From: Nitrospirota bacterium
GTDB taxonomy: Bacteria; Nitrospirota; 9FT-COMBO-42-15; HDB-SIOI813
Assembly: GCA_020851375.1 (NCBI GenBank)
Contig: JADZCV010000046.1
Coordinates: 1 to 59,494, forward strand
Length of the DNA: 59,494 nucleotides
Reading direction: 5' to 3'
Shown: positions 10,335-19,451 of the stretch, in pieces
Position numbering within the stretch: position 1 is the stretch's first letter
How the letters are laid out: each line of letters begins with the position of its first letter
The notes under the pieces: model-generated
The model's input: the letters and a program-made list of their open reading frames with translations, nothing else
Database searches by the model: none
What the model was told of the DNA's origin: nothing
Position numbers and translations under genes: made by a program

Positions 10335-11633
10335 ATGGGAATGACGCTTACAGAAAAGATATTGGCTAAACATGCAAAGAAGGGTTGTGTTTCGCCAGGT
10401 GATAATATATGGGTTGACGTTGACCTTCTTATGACCCATGATGTCTGCGGCCCGGGCACCATAGAGATATTCAGGAAGGAATTTGGCGCAGGCGCGAAGG
10501 TCTGGGACAGGGATAAGGTGGTTATTATCCCGGATCACTACATTTTTACACAGGATACTTATGCAAGGCGAAACATTGATATACTGCGTGAATTTGTCAT
10601 TGAGCAGGGCATAAGTCATTTTTATGATGCCGGATCATCTGACTATAAAGGGGTGTGTCATGTAGCACTTGCTGAAGAAGGGCACACGAGGCCTGGAGAG
10701 GTGCTGTTTGGCACAGATTCGCACACCTGCACTGCCGGTGCATTCGGGGAGTTTGCAACCGGTATAGGAAACACGGACGCGGCATTTATTATGGGGACCG
10801 GAAAGCTCTGGGTCAAGGTGCCGCCTACCATGAAATTTGTTTTTGACGGAGAGGTGCCGCCCTATCTTATGGCCAAGGATTTAATACTCCACGTAATCGG
10901 TGATATTGGTGTGGATGGAGCGACATATAAGGCTATGGAATTTGCAGGAGACGGCATATCAATGCTTTCTGTCGAGGAGAGGATGACTCTTTGCAATATG
11001 GCAATAGAAGCAGGTGGAAAGAACGGGATAATTGCCCCTGACGAAAAGACACTCCGTTTTGTGTCTGAAAGGTATAAAGGCAAAGTTGAGGCAGTGTATG
11101 GTGACAAGGACGCGAGATATGCATCTGTAAAGACATATAATCTCAGAGAGCTTGAACCTGTTGTGGCAAAACCTCATTCTCCTGATAACAAGGCGCTTGT
11201 CAGCGATGTAAAGGGCACCAGGATAGACAGGTGTTACATTGGTTCATGCACCGGCGGCAAGGTGGAGGACTTCAGGGCAGCGGCAAAGATACTCCGCGGG
11301 CACAGTGTAAAGGTCGAGACATTTGTAGTGCCTGCAACCACTGAGGTTGAGAGGCGCATTAAGGATGAGACGATTGATGGTGAGAGCGTATATGCAATTT
11401 TGGAGAAGGCCGGGGCAAAGATAGCCGGAGGGCCGTCCTGTGCCGCATGTCTTGGTGGTCCTTCTGACACATTTGGCAGGACTCACGGCAATGAGGTATG
11501 CATCTCAACCACAAACAGGAATTTTCCGGGACGTATGGGATCAAGGCAGTCGCAGGTTTACCTGGCTTCCCCGCTGACAGTCGCGGCATCCGCACTGCGC
11601 GGAGTTATCACTGACCCAAGGGAGTTTATATGA
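10335..11633 (+). CDS. leuC: 3-isopropylmalate dehydratase, large subunit
   Basis: With LeuD it isomerises isopropylmalate through a 4Fe-4S cluster. The cluster cysteines are visible in CYIGSCTGG and PSCAACLGG. The HACN-type length (432 residues) fits archaeal/deltaproteobacterial LeuC. I prefer the ATG at 10335 (MGMTLTEKI) because GGGGA sits 8 nt upstream. An upstream in-frame ATG at 10302 lies inside a palindrome and adds residues not seen in the family. The gene overlaps leuD by 4 bp. Confidence 0.94.
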   Translation: MGMTLTEKILAKHAKKGCVSPGDNIWVDVDLLMTHDVCGPGTIEIFRKEFGAGAKVWDRDKVVIIPDHYIFTQDTYARRNIDILREFVIEQGISHFYDAGSSDYKGVCHVALAEEGHTRPGEVLFGTDSHTCTAGAFGEFATGIGNTDAAFIMGTGKLWVKVPPTMKFVFDGEVPPYLMAKDLILHVIGDIGVDGATYKAMEFAGDGISMLSVEERMTLCNMAIEAGGKNGIIAPDEKTLRFVSERYKGKVEAVYGDKDARYASVKTYNLRELEPVVAKPHSPDNKALVSDVKGTRIDRCYIGSCTGGKVEDFRAAAKILRGHSVKVETFVVPATTEVERRIKDETIDGESVYAILEKAGAKIAGGPSCAACLGGPSDTFGRTHGNEVCISTTNRNFPGRMGSRQSQVYLASPLTVAASALRGVITDPREFI

Positions 11634-12190
11634 AAGACACAATAAGGGGGACGGTCTACGTCCTTGGAAATGATATTGATACGGATCAGATCATTCCGGC
11701 CCGTCACCTCGTATACAGTCTCAGTGATCCTGAAGAGAGGAAACAGTATGGCAGATTTTCTTTATCAAGCGTGCCTGACGGACAGGCTGGCTTGCCTGAT
11801 GGAAATATCAGGTTCGTAGCTGAAGGTGAATGCAGGTCTCAGTTCAATATCATAATTGCAGGGAAGAATTTCGGATGCGGCTCATCAAGGGAACATGCAC
11901 CTGTGGCGCTGAATATTGCAGGTGTAGAGGCTGTAGTAGCAGAGTCGTATGCAAGGATCTTTTACAGAAACTCTGTAGACGGAGGGTTCTATCTGACTTT
12001 TGAAACGGGTGAGCACCTTTTCAGGGAGTTTAAGACAGGTGATGTTGCTGAAATTGATGTCAGGAAGTCTGTTGTGCACAATCGCAGAACCGGGAAATCA
12101 TATCATCTGAATCCGCTTGGAGATGTGGAAGAAATATTAAGCGCAGGCGGTATCTTTGCATATGCGAGGAAAACAGGGATTATAAGTTAA
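11630..12190 (+). CDS. leuD: 3-isopropylmalate dehydratase, small subunit
   Basis: LeuD forms the swivelling domain of isopropylmalate isomerase. Signatures seen are [15 protein letters not shown] near the N-terminus and [11 protein letters not shown] in the middle, which carries the substrate-contacting loop. At 186 residues it is slightly longer than the commonest forms of about 160-170, because of an insert after the N-terminal motif. Translational coupling with leuC is likely through the ATGA overlap. Confidence 0.94.
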   Translation: MKDTIRGTVYVLGNDIDTDQIIPARHLVYSLSDPEERKQYGRFSLSSVPDGQAGLPDGNIRFVAEGECRSQFNIIIAGKNFGCGSSREHAPVALNIAGVEAVVAESYARIFYRNSVDGGFYLTFETGEHLFREFKTGDVAEIDVRKSVVHNRRTGKSYHLNPLGDVEEILSAGGIFAYARKTGIIS

Positions 12191-12209
12191 TGATCAGGGA
12201 AGGGAGATT

Positions 12210-13286
12210 ATGGGCAAGAGTTATAAAATAGCTGTATTTCCGGGTGATGGCATCGGTAAAGAGATTGTGCCTCAGGCCCTGCGTGTCATTGAAAAAGTGT
12301 CAGATAAATTTGGAATAAACATCAAGACTGACGAGGCGCTCATTGGCGGAAGTGCAATAGACAAATATGGCATACCTCTTCCTGATGATGCCTTGTCCAT
12401 TGCCCTAAACAGTGATGCCGTTTTATTGGGAGCTGTAGGGGGGCCAAAATGGGAGGGGCTTGACTACTCAATTCGTCCTGAAAGGGCGCTTCTTGGACTC
12501 AGGGAGAAACTCGGACTATACGGTAATCTCCGCCCTGTAAAATTATTTTCTGCGCTTGCAGATGCCTCCACACTGAAACGTGAGGTGATTGACGGTATAG
12601 ACATTTTGGTGATAAGAGAGCTTACAGGGGGTATCTATTTTGGGAAGCCGAGGGGTGTGGAAAAATATGAAGGCGGGGAGAAGGGGATCAATACCGAGGT
12701 TTATACAACACCTGAGATAGAGCGGATTGCAAGGCTTGCTTTTGAAGTTGCACGGGGCCGAAGGAAGAAGGTCTGCTCAGTGGACAAGGCAAATGTACTT
12801 GAATCATCCGAGTTGTGGAGGAGGATAGTTTCTGATATTCATAAGGGATATAAGGATGTCGAACTGTCGCATATGTATGTTGACAACTGCTCCATGCAGT
12901 TGATAAGAAATCCGAGGCAGTTTGATGTTATACTTACAACCAATATGTTTGGAGACATCCTGAGCGACGAGGCTGCTATGCTTACAGGTTCTATCGGGAT
13001 GCTGCCTTCTGCGAGCATTGGCGGAAAGGTTGCGATTTATGAACCCATACATGGAAGCGCTCCTGATATTGCAGGTAAGGAAAAGGCAAATCCAATTGCA
13101 ACAATACTATCTGCAGGCATGATGTTCAGGTATTCCTTTAAGATTGATGAAGGATATTCAATTATTGATGATGCGGTAACAAGGGTGCTTGACAAGGGCT
13201 ACAGGACGCCGGATATCTATTATCCCGGCAATAGGGCTGCAGGGACAAAGGAAATAACGGATCTGATCCTCAATGAGATTGCTTAA
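12210..13286 (+). CDS. leuB: 3-isopropylmalate dehydrogenase
   Basis: LeuB oxidatively decarboxylates isopropylmalate with NAD. Length is 358 residues. Family motifs include the start [15 protein letters not shown], the arginines of [14 protein letters not shown], and the metal/NAD region [14 protein letters not shown] with [20 protein letters not shown] precedes the ATG. It ends the leucine block. Confidence 0.96.
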   Translation: MGKSYKIAVFPGDGIGKEIVPQALRVIEKVSDKFGINIKTDEALIGGSAIDKYGIPLPDDALSIALNSDAVLLGAVGGPKWEGLDYSIRPERALLGLREKLGLYGNLRPVKLFSALADASTLKREVIDGIDILVIRELTGGIYFGKPRGVEKYEGGEKGINTEVYTTPEIERIARLAFEVARGRRKKVCSVDKANVLESSELWRRIVSDIHKGYKDVELSHMYVDNCSMQLIRNPRQFDVILTTNMFGDILSDEAAMLTGSIGMLPSASIGGKVAIYEPIHGSAPDIAGKEKANPIATILSAGMMFRYSFKIDEGYSIIDDAVTRVLDKGYRTPDIYYPGNRAAGTKEITDLILNEIA

Positions 13287-13287
13287 G

Positions 13288-13707
13288 ATGTCATTATTTG
13301 ACAAGAGACGATTTATGTGGTTAATATTTTTCATATCGGCCGGTATGGTCATTCTTTCAGGTGGCTGTGCAACGGTAGATCCCGGATTACTCAATGATGG
13401 ACCTTATATAGTATCCACATACCCGTCCACCGGCGATTTTAATATATCAAGATATACAGATATAAGTATCAGATTCAGCGAAATAATGGAACCGGGCGCT
13501 GATATCGGTTTTGATTTACTGGCCCAGGGGGTTAAAATTGACGGTACATTGCGATGGATAGACTCAAATACAACACTTGTTTTCAGGCCGTATAATCCCC
13601 TGAGTGTCAATACCTTTTATCAGTGTATAGTCAAACAGGGCCAGTCGAAAGATGGTAAATATCTTACTGGAGTGCCTTACGTATGGATGTTTACCACCGG
13701 TAATTAA
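13288..13707 (+). CDS. Lipoprotein with bacterial Ig-like (Big_5) domain
   Basis: A signal peptide of about 30 residues ends in a lipobox-like SGGC, followed by one beta-rich domain. The pattern YPSTGDFNISRYTDISIRFSE, closing with GVPYVWMFTTGN, fits the Big_5 Ig-like fold. Such modules bind or scaffold, and none is known to be catalytic. The start is probably ATG 13288, just after the leuB stop; ATG 13273 and 13315 are also in frame. It sits oddly between leuB and asd, probably co-transcribed. Specific function unknown. Confidence 0.72.
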   Translation: MSLFDKRRFMWLIFFISAGMVILSGGCATVDPGLLNDGPYIVSTYPSTGDFNISRYTDISIRFSEIMEPGADIGFDLLAQGVKIDGTLRWIDSNTTLVFRPYNPLSVNTFYQCIVKQGQSKDGKYLTGVPYVWMFTTGN

Positions 13708-13754
13708 TCACGAAATTTAATTAAAATCTGACATGTTGAATATTTGGAGGGGAG

Positions 13755-14777
13755 ATGCGCAGGAAGGATAAATATAATGTTGCCGTTGTAGGCGCTACAG
13801 GTGCTGTAGGAAAGGAAATGACAGCGGTGCTTGAAGAGCGCAAGTTTCCGGTTGATCAACTGAGATTGTTTGCATCCGAAAGGTCGGCTGGTGAATCGCT
13901 TACATATATGAACATGGATTATGTCGTGGAACTGCTGCAGGAAGATGCCTTCAGCGGAATTGATATTGCGCTTTTCTCTGCCGGCGAGGAAATTAGCCTG
14001 CGGTTTGCACCGGTTGCTGTAAAGGCCGGCGCTGTGGTAATTGATAACAGCTCCGCTTTCAGAATGGATCCGGATGTGCCTCTCGTGGTTCCCGAGGTCA
14101 ATCCGGATGCTGCCATGAAACACAGGGGAATTATTGCAAATCCAAACTGTTCCACCATACAGATGGTAGTGGCATTAAAGCCATTACATGACAAGGCAAG
14201 AATAAAACGGATCGTTGTTACGACTTTTCAGTCTGTGTCAGGCAAGGGTAAAGAGGCAATGGACGAACTATTTGAACAGACCAAGTCCCTTCTTAGTTTT
14301 CAGGATGTAAAGGTTGAGGTCTTTCCGCATCAGATTGCTTTTAATTGCCTTCCGCATATTGACATGTTTCTTGATAATGCCTATACAAAAGAAGAAATGA
14401 AGATGGTGAATGAAACGAGAAAGATACTTGGTGATGAAAGCATCAGGATTACTGCCACGACTGTAAGGGTACCTGTGTACATTGGTCATTCAGAGGCCGT
14501 TAATATCGAAACAGAAGAGAATATCAGCGCGAATGAGGCCCGGGCTATATTGTCCGCAGCGCCTGGTATTGTCGTCTATGATGACCCAAAAAGGAACATA
14601 TATCCCCTTCCTGTGGATTCTGCCGGGAAGGATGAGGTCTTCGTCGGGAGGATTCGGGCAGATGAGTCTATAGCAAATGGTCTGAATCTTTGGATAGTTG
14701 CGGATAATCTTAGAAAAGGCGCTGCTACGAATGCTGTGCAGATTGCTGAGATACTGCTTGAAAGGGTAAATAATTAA
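13755..14777 (+). CDS. asd: Aspartate-semialdehyde dehydrogenase
   Basis: Asd reduces aspartyl phosphate to the semialdehyde, the branch point to lysine/diaminopimelate, threonine and methionine. The NADP-binding motif VGATGAVGKEM is at the N-terminus and the catalytic Cys lies in NPNCSTIQMV. The 340-residue length is typical. GGAGGGGAG precedes the ATG. It shares one base with the next start (TAATG). Confidence 0.95.
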   Translation: MRRKDKYNVAVVGATGAVGKEMTAVLEERKFPVDQLRLFASERSAGESLTYMNMDYVVELLQEDAFSGIDIALFSAGEEISLRFAPVAVKAGAVVIDNSSAFRMDPDVPLVVPEVNPDAAMKHRGIIANPNCSTIQMVVALKPLHDKARIKRIVVTTFQSVSGKGKEAMDELFEQTKSLLSFQDVKVEVFPHQIAFNCLPHIDMFLDNAYTKEEMKMVNETRKILGDESIRITATTVRVPVYIGHSEAVNIETEENISANEARAILSAAPGIVVYDDPKRNIYPLPVDSAGKDEVFVGRIRADESIANGLNLWIVADNLRKGAATNAVQIAEILLERVNN

Positions 14778-15952
14778 TGAACAGGATATATCTTGATAAT
14801 GCAGCGAGCACACCTACGAGGCCTGAAGTTATAGATGCCATGCAGCCTTTTTTTAAAAACTGTTTTGGTAATCCGTCGAGTGGTCACTTTTTTGGCAAGG
14901 AAACTGCTAATGCTATAAATGAGGCACGTTCAAGAATTGCCCAGATGATTGGCGCAAGGGATGAAGAGATTATTTTTCTGAGCGGGGGGACAGAGTCTGA
15001 TAATCTTGCAATATTCGGTACAGCATATGCCAACAGGGATAAGGGAAGGCATATTATAACTACAAAGATCGAACATAGCGCAGTTCTTGAACCATGCAGA
15101 TTCCTTGAACGGGAAGGCTGGAAGGTTACTTATCTTCCTGTTACAGGAGATGGATTTGTGGACCCTGATGATGTTCGGGCCGCAATATCAGATGACACCA
15201 TACTTATATCCGTAATGCATGCAAACAATGAGATAGGCACTATTCAGCCATTGAAGGAAATTGGTTTGATAGCAAAGAAATTTGATGTGTATTTTCACAC
15301 TGATGCTGTTCAGACATTTTCACACATACCTGCAAAGGTGGATGATTATCTCGCTGACCTTCTGTCTTTTTCCAGTCATAAGTTTTACGGTCCAAAAGGT
15401 GCGGGCGGATTGTACGTGAGAAAGGGGACCGCTATATCACCTCATCTGTACGGCGGGACTCAGGAGTTCAGGCTTCGGGGCGGCACTGAGAATGTGCCTG
15501 GGATTGTCGGAATGGGGAAGGCTGCACAGATGTCCATGCTTGAGATGGATGCACAGATCAGTTACATTACTTCGCTTAGGGATAAATTGATGAAGTCACT
15601 CCTCGAGATAGAGGGCGTAAGGTTAAATGGCCATGAAAAGCAGCGCCTGCCGAACAACATCAATATTGTTGTTGACTATGTTGACAGCGAGGCTATGATC
15701 ATTAATCTTGACTTCAAGGGTATAGCCGTATCATCAGGGGGTGCATGCATATCTGCAATGAAGGGCCCCTCCCATGTACTTACTGCCATAGGGTTATCCT
15801 ATGAAGAGGCGAGATCTTCCCTGCGAATAACGCTGGGTAAGGATAATACTGAAGAAGAGCTGGGTTATTTCCTTGATGTATTTAAGGATGTGGTGAATAA
15901 TCTCCGGGACATGTCTCCTGTATTTCAGGGCAGGCGTCCAGGAAACAATTAG
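14777..15952 (+). CDS. Cysteine desulfurase (NifS/IscS family)
   Basis: This PLP enzyme removes sulfur from cysteine for Fe-S clusters or tRNA thiolation. The PLP lysine lies in SSHKFYGPKG and the catalytic Cys in SGGACISAM. The short loop around that Cys, plus GGTESDN and HTDAVQ, place it in the aminotransferase class V NifS-like group. Length is 391 residues. No iscU, iscR or mnmA is beside it, so its partner is unknown and I give no gene symbol. Confidence 0.9.
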   Translation: MNRIYLDNAASTPTRPEVIDAMQPFFKNCFGNPSSGHFFGKETANAINEARSRIAQMIGARDEEIIFLSGGTESDNLAIFGTAYANRDKGRHIITTKIEHSAVLEPCRFLEREGWKVTYLPVTGDGFVDPDDVRAAISDDTILISVMHANNEIGTIQPLKEIGLIAKKFDVYFHTDAVQTFSHIPAKVDDYLADLLSFSSHKFYGPKGAGGLYVRKGTAISPHLYGGTQEFRLRGGTENVPGIVGMGKAAQMSMLEMDAQISYITSLRDKLMKSLLEIEGVRLNGHEKQRLPNNINIVVDYVDSEAMIINLDFKGIAVSSGGACISAMKGPSHVLTAIGLSYEEARSSLRITLGKDNTEEELGYFLDVFKDVVNNLRDMSPVFQGRRPGNN

Positions 15953-15989
15953 TATAAATCCCCTCCGATTAAATATTAAAAGTGACTTC

Positions 15990-17009
15990 ATGATTAATCT
16001 GAGTGATTACGATTATCCGTTTGACCCTTCATTGATTGCCCAGTATCCGGAATCAAAGCGGGATGATTCCCGCCTTCTTGTCCTGAACAGGACTGACGGG
16101 ACTGCCGGACACAGGAAATTCAGCAATGTAATTGAAAGCCTGAGGCATGGCGACGTCCTTGTACTGAATAATACCCGGGTGATTCCCTGCAGGGTGACTG
16201 GTGAAAAGGAAGGCACAGGCGGCCGCGTCGAGCTGTTGTTTTTGAAGAAACTTGATGAAAACAGCTGGGAAGCCATGTCAAACAGGAAATTAAGGCCAGG
16301 GACAGGGATAAGATTTTCTGATTATTGCCGGTGCGAGGTATCAGGTGTGGCAAAGAATCATTATATCGTGAAGTTTGCTCATCCGTCGGAGCTGAAGAGA
16401 TTGTTTTCAGAGATAGGGCAAATGCCTGTTCCGCCATACATCAGGAGGGAATCATGTGAAGAAGACAGGGAGCGTTATCAGACTGTGTATGCACTGGAAG
16501 ACGGGGCTATTGCAGCCCCGACAGCAGGACTGCACTTTACCCGGGAGCTCATGCAGGCATTGACAAATCATGGGGTCTCTGTTGTTTACATTACTCTTCA
16601 TGTCGGCATAGGTACGTTCAGGCCTGTCAAATCAGAGTATATAACGGATCACCAGATGGAGAATGAATGGTTTAAGGTTTCTGAAGAGGCTGCGGAGCAT
16701 ATAAGGCAGACTAAGGAAAAGGGAGGGCGTGTCATAGCAGTGGGTACGACTTCCGTCAGGGCGCTTGAACAGGCTTCAATAGATGGAGTGTTAAAGCCTG
16801 CAGAAGGTGAAACAGGGCTTTTTATTTATCCTGGTTACAAGTTTAATATTGTTGATGCAATGATAACAAACTTTCATCTCCCGAGATCTACATTATTTAT
16901 GCTTGTTACAGCATTTGCAGGCAGGGAGAATATATTGAACGCCTATGCTGTGGCTGTTGAGAAGAAGTACAGATTCTATAGTTACGGCGATGCAATGTTA
17001 ATCATCTGA
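15990..17009 (+). CDS. queA: S-adenosylmethionine:tRNA ribosyltransferase-isomerase
   Basis: QueA transfers and rearranges the ribosyl part of SAM to make epoxyqueuosine in tRNA. The 339-residue protein shows the family blocks YPFDPSLIAQYP, NNTRVIPCR, GAIAAPTAGLHFT, LHVGIGTFRPV and NFHLPRSTLFMLV. Length and all blocks are intact. It starts at ATG 15990 without a strong Shine-Dalgarno. No tgt neighbour is visible. Confidence 0.95.
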   Translation: MINLSDYDYPFDPSLIAQYPESKRDDSRLLVLNRTDGTAGHRKFSNVIESLRHGDVLVLNNTRVIPCRVTGEKEGTGGRVELLFLKKLDENSWEAMSNRKLRPGTGIRFSDYCRCEVSGVAKNHYIVKFAHPSELKRLFSEIGQMPVPPYIRRESCEEDRERYQTVYALEDGAIAAPTAGLHFTRELMQALTNHGVSVVYITLHVGIGTFRPVKSEYITDHQMENEWFKVSEEAAEHIRQTKEKGGRVIAVGTTSVRALEQASIDGVLKPAEGETGLFIYPGYKFNIVDAMITNFHLPRSTLFMLVTAFAGRENILNAYAVAVEKKYRFYSYGDAMLII

Positions 17010-17028
17010 ATCATATATGGGGTGCTGA

Positions 17029-17670
17029 TTGCGGGAATTAAGGCATATTTCAAAGAAGCAAGTCAGGAAAAAAAGGAACAAAATACGGAGAATGACAGCC
17101 GTTTTCCTGATAATGATTTTGATCCTTGCCGGAAGTGTGTATTTTCTCCGTAAAAAGCCGGGAGGTGTTAATGTTGATTTAAAGCCGGGCAATATCTACA
17201 CGAAAGTTAAGGATCAGGAGCAAAATACTGATGCGGAAGAAGGCACCAATGATTTTACATTTTATAAAGTACTCAACAGCAAGGAGGGTGATGTAATTCC
17301 GTTTAAAGTTGAACCGTCGAAACCTGATGCGGATCGTAATAAATACAAAGAACCTCCGGTTGATAAAAAAACTGAAGAGATAGACAGCGAGATATTAAAA
17401 AAGATAGAGACAAGGGATAATGAGGGTATAATTTATACGGTTCAGATAGCTGCGCTGAAACAGGAAAAGGCTGCTAATGAGATTGCAGGTCTAATCATGT
17501 CAAAAGGCTTTGCCCCGTATGTAATCAGGGATGACAAATCAGCGAGTATTCCCATATTTAAGGTGAGAATCGGAAAGTTCCTGTCAATAGTGGATGCAAA
17601 TGAGGTTGCTTCAGTCCTGAAAAGAGAAGGGTTTGCTACCTACGTAATAAAAACTTCCAAAAATGATTAA
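17029..17670 (+). CDS. Membrane-anchored SPOR-domain protein
   Basis: The 213-residue protein has a strongly basic N-terminus, one transmembrane helix (about residues 23-40) and an acidic, low-complexity linker. A C-terminal SPOR-like domain follows (about 135-210: YTVQIAALKQEKAANEIAGL, FKVRIGKF, YVIKTSKND). SPOR domains bind denuded septal glycan, so a type II protein in the division or envelope machinery is expected. The start is TTG 17029 with GGGGTG upstream. Which SPOR protein it represents cannot be told. Confidence 0.82.
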   Translation: MRELRHISKKQVRKKRNKIRRMTAVFLIMILILAGSVYFLRKKPGGVNVDLKPGNIYTKVKDQEQNTDAEEGTNDFTFYKVLNSKEGDVIPFKVEPSKPDADRNKYKEPPVDKKTEEIDSEILKKIETRDNEGIIYTVQIAALKQEKAANEIAGLIMSKGFAPYVIRDDKSASIPIFKVRIGKFLSIVDANEVASVLKREGFATYVIKTSKND

Positions 17671-17684
17671 CTCTGGTAATAATT

Positions 17685-19217
17685 ATGCTGGCGCGGGTAT
17701 TGAGCAGTATTATCACAGGGGTGGACGCTTCAATCGTTGAGGTTGAGGCAGACCTTGTTTACGGACTTCCTCTTTTTACTATAGTAGGCCTGCCTGATAC
17801 CGCTGTGCGGGAGAGCAGGGAGCGGGTTAGGTCTGCACTTAGAAATGCCGGTTTTAAACTTCCCCCAAAAAAGATAACGGTGAACCTTGCTCCTGCAGAT
17901 CAGAAAAAGGAAGGGGCGCTGTATGATTTACCTGTAGCAATAGCTATCCTGTGTGCAGAGGGACATGTCAGGAGTGAGGCAATTAAAGACCTTATGTTTA
18001 TAGGAGAGTTGTCTCTGTATGGCCGTACAAAGCCTGTAAAGGGTGCCCTGTCTATCGCCATAGCCGCAAAGAATGCCGGACTGAAGGGGTTGTTTCTACC
18101 AGGAGATAATGTGGAAGAGGCTGCAATTATCGGCGGTATAGATATCTACGGGGTTGACACGCTGCAACAGGTTATCGGGTTGCTTGCCTGCAATGTGCTG
18201 CCGGAACCTCATCGAAGAGGCTGTCGTCTTCCATCGGTAATAAGCGCCTCATATGACACAGATATGTCGGAGGTAAAGGGACAGGAACATGCCAAGAGGG
18301 CGTTAGAGGTTGCGGCAGCAGGCGGGCACAATGTATTGATGATTGGTCCTCCCGGCTCAGGCAAGAGTATGCTTGCAAAAAGACTATCAACAATTCTTCC
18401 GGATATCAGCTTTGATGAGACGATAGAGACGACCAGAATTCACAGTCTTGCCGGAGTATTAAATCAGGATGAGCCGGTCATGAAATATCGGCCGTTCAGA
18501 TACACACATCATACTATTTCCTATGCAGGTATTGCAGGCGGTGGAAGCATCCCAAGGCCAGGAGAGATCAGCCTTGCCCATAACGGAGTCCTGTTTCTGG
18601 ATGAGATGCCAGAATACAGGCGGGATGTCCTCGAGGTACTGAGACAACCCATGGAGGATAGATGTATTACAATCTCGAGGGCCGGAAGCACTGTAAAATA
18701 TCCGGCAAGGTTTATGCTTGTAGGCGCCATGAATCCCTGTCCGTGCGGTTACTTTTCAACGGCTGACAGGGACTGCGTGTGTTCACCAATCCAGATAAAG
18801 AGATACCGAAGCCGGATATCGGGTCCATTGCTGGACCGTATTGATATACATGTGAATCTTCCGCCTTTATCTGCAAGGGAAATCAGGACTGACTGCAGCG
18901 GAGAAACTTCTGCAGAAATCAGAAAGCGTGTCAATATGGCAAGAGAGTGCCAGAGGACAAGATACAACGGCGAGAAAGGCATATACTGCAGCGCTGACAT
19001 GAAGGAATCGCATGTCAACAGGTACTGCCGTATTAATGCGGAATCAGGCAGACTGATTGAGCATTCAATGGAAAGGCTGGGAATCAGCGTCAGAGGTTAT
19101 GTCAAGATTTTAAAGGTTGCAAGAACTATCGCAGATCTCGATTTGAGAGAGGACATATTGACACAGGATGTGGCTGAGGCGATAGGGTATAGAATGTTGG
19201 ACAGGAATATAGTATGA
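17685..19217 (+). CDS. comM: YifB/ComM-family Mg-chelatase-like AAA+ ATPase
   Basis: The 510-residue protein has an N-terminal Lon-protease-like ChlI fold (residues 1-170), a central AAA+ module with Walker A GPPGSGKSMLAKR and Walker B VLFLDEMPEY, and a C-terminal Mg-chelatase subdomain. A Cys cluster (NPCPCGYFS...DCVCS) is typical of the family and may bind metal. ComM helps branch migration during natural transformation in some bacteria, but here that role is inferred by family only. Confidence 0.9.
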   Translation: MLARVLSSIITGVDASIVEVEADLVYGLPLFTIVGLPDTAVRESRERVRSALRNAGFKLPPKKITVNLAPADQKKEGALYDLPVAIAILCAEGHVRSEAIKDLMFIGELSLYGRTKPVKGALSIAIAAKNAGLKGLFLPGDNVEEAAIIGGIDIYGVDTLQQVIGLLACNVLPEPHRRGCRLPSVISASYDTDMSEVKGQEHAKRALEVAAAGGHNVLMIGPPGSGKSMLAKRLSTILPDISFDETIETTRIHSLAGVLNQDEPVMKYRPFRYTHHTISYAGIAGGGSIPRPGEISLAHNGVLFLDEMPEYRRDVLEVLRQPMEDRCITISRAGSTVKYPARFMLVGAMNPCPCGYFSTADRDCVCSPIQIKRYRSRISGPLLDRIDIHVNLPPLSAREIRTDCSGETSAEIRKRVNMARECQRTRYNGEKGIYCSADMKESHVNRYCRINAESGRLIEHSMERLGISVRGYVKILKVARTIADLDLREDILTQDVAEAIGYRMLDRNIV

Positions 19218-19288
19218 TATTCGATTATCCTTCCCTGCATTTGGAAGTTTGTGGGAATCAATACGACTCAGAGCTTGCAAATGGGGAT

Positions 19289-19451
19289 GAACCGTCATGG
19301 GCCTGGGCTCACAAGGGGTCATGAAAACGTCATTCCCGCGTAAGCGGGAATCCAGACCGAGGCCTGATTCTGGATTCCCACTCCCCGCATAAATCCTGCG
19401 GGGACAGGTTTCGTGGGAATGACGGGTACATAGGAGCAATTTCAGGTGAAA
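19289..19451 (+). repeat. Dispersed palindromic repeat, copy A, ending at the PBP1A start codon
   Basis: Nested inverted repeats are visible (GTCATTCCCGCG with CGTGGGAATGAC; AATCCAGA with TCTGGATT). It aligns along its length with copy B at 47832-48037. Its right end carries TAGGAGCA and TTCAGGTGAAA, so the repeat itself contains the ribosome-binding site and GTG start of the downstream gene. The copies diverge right after GTGAAA. Confidence 0.85.

Noticed and set aside
13288-13707. Treating the Ig-like lipoprotein as a pseudogene or remnant.
   Set aside because: It has a complete signal, lipobox and one full domain with no internal stops.
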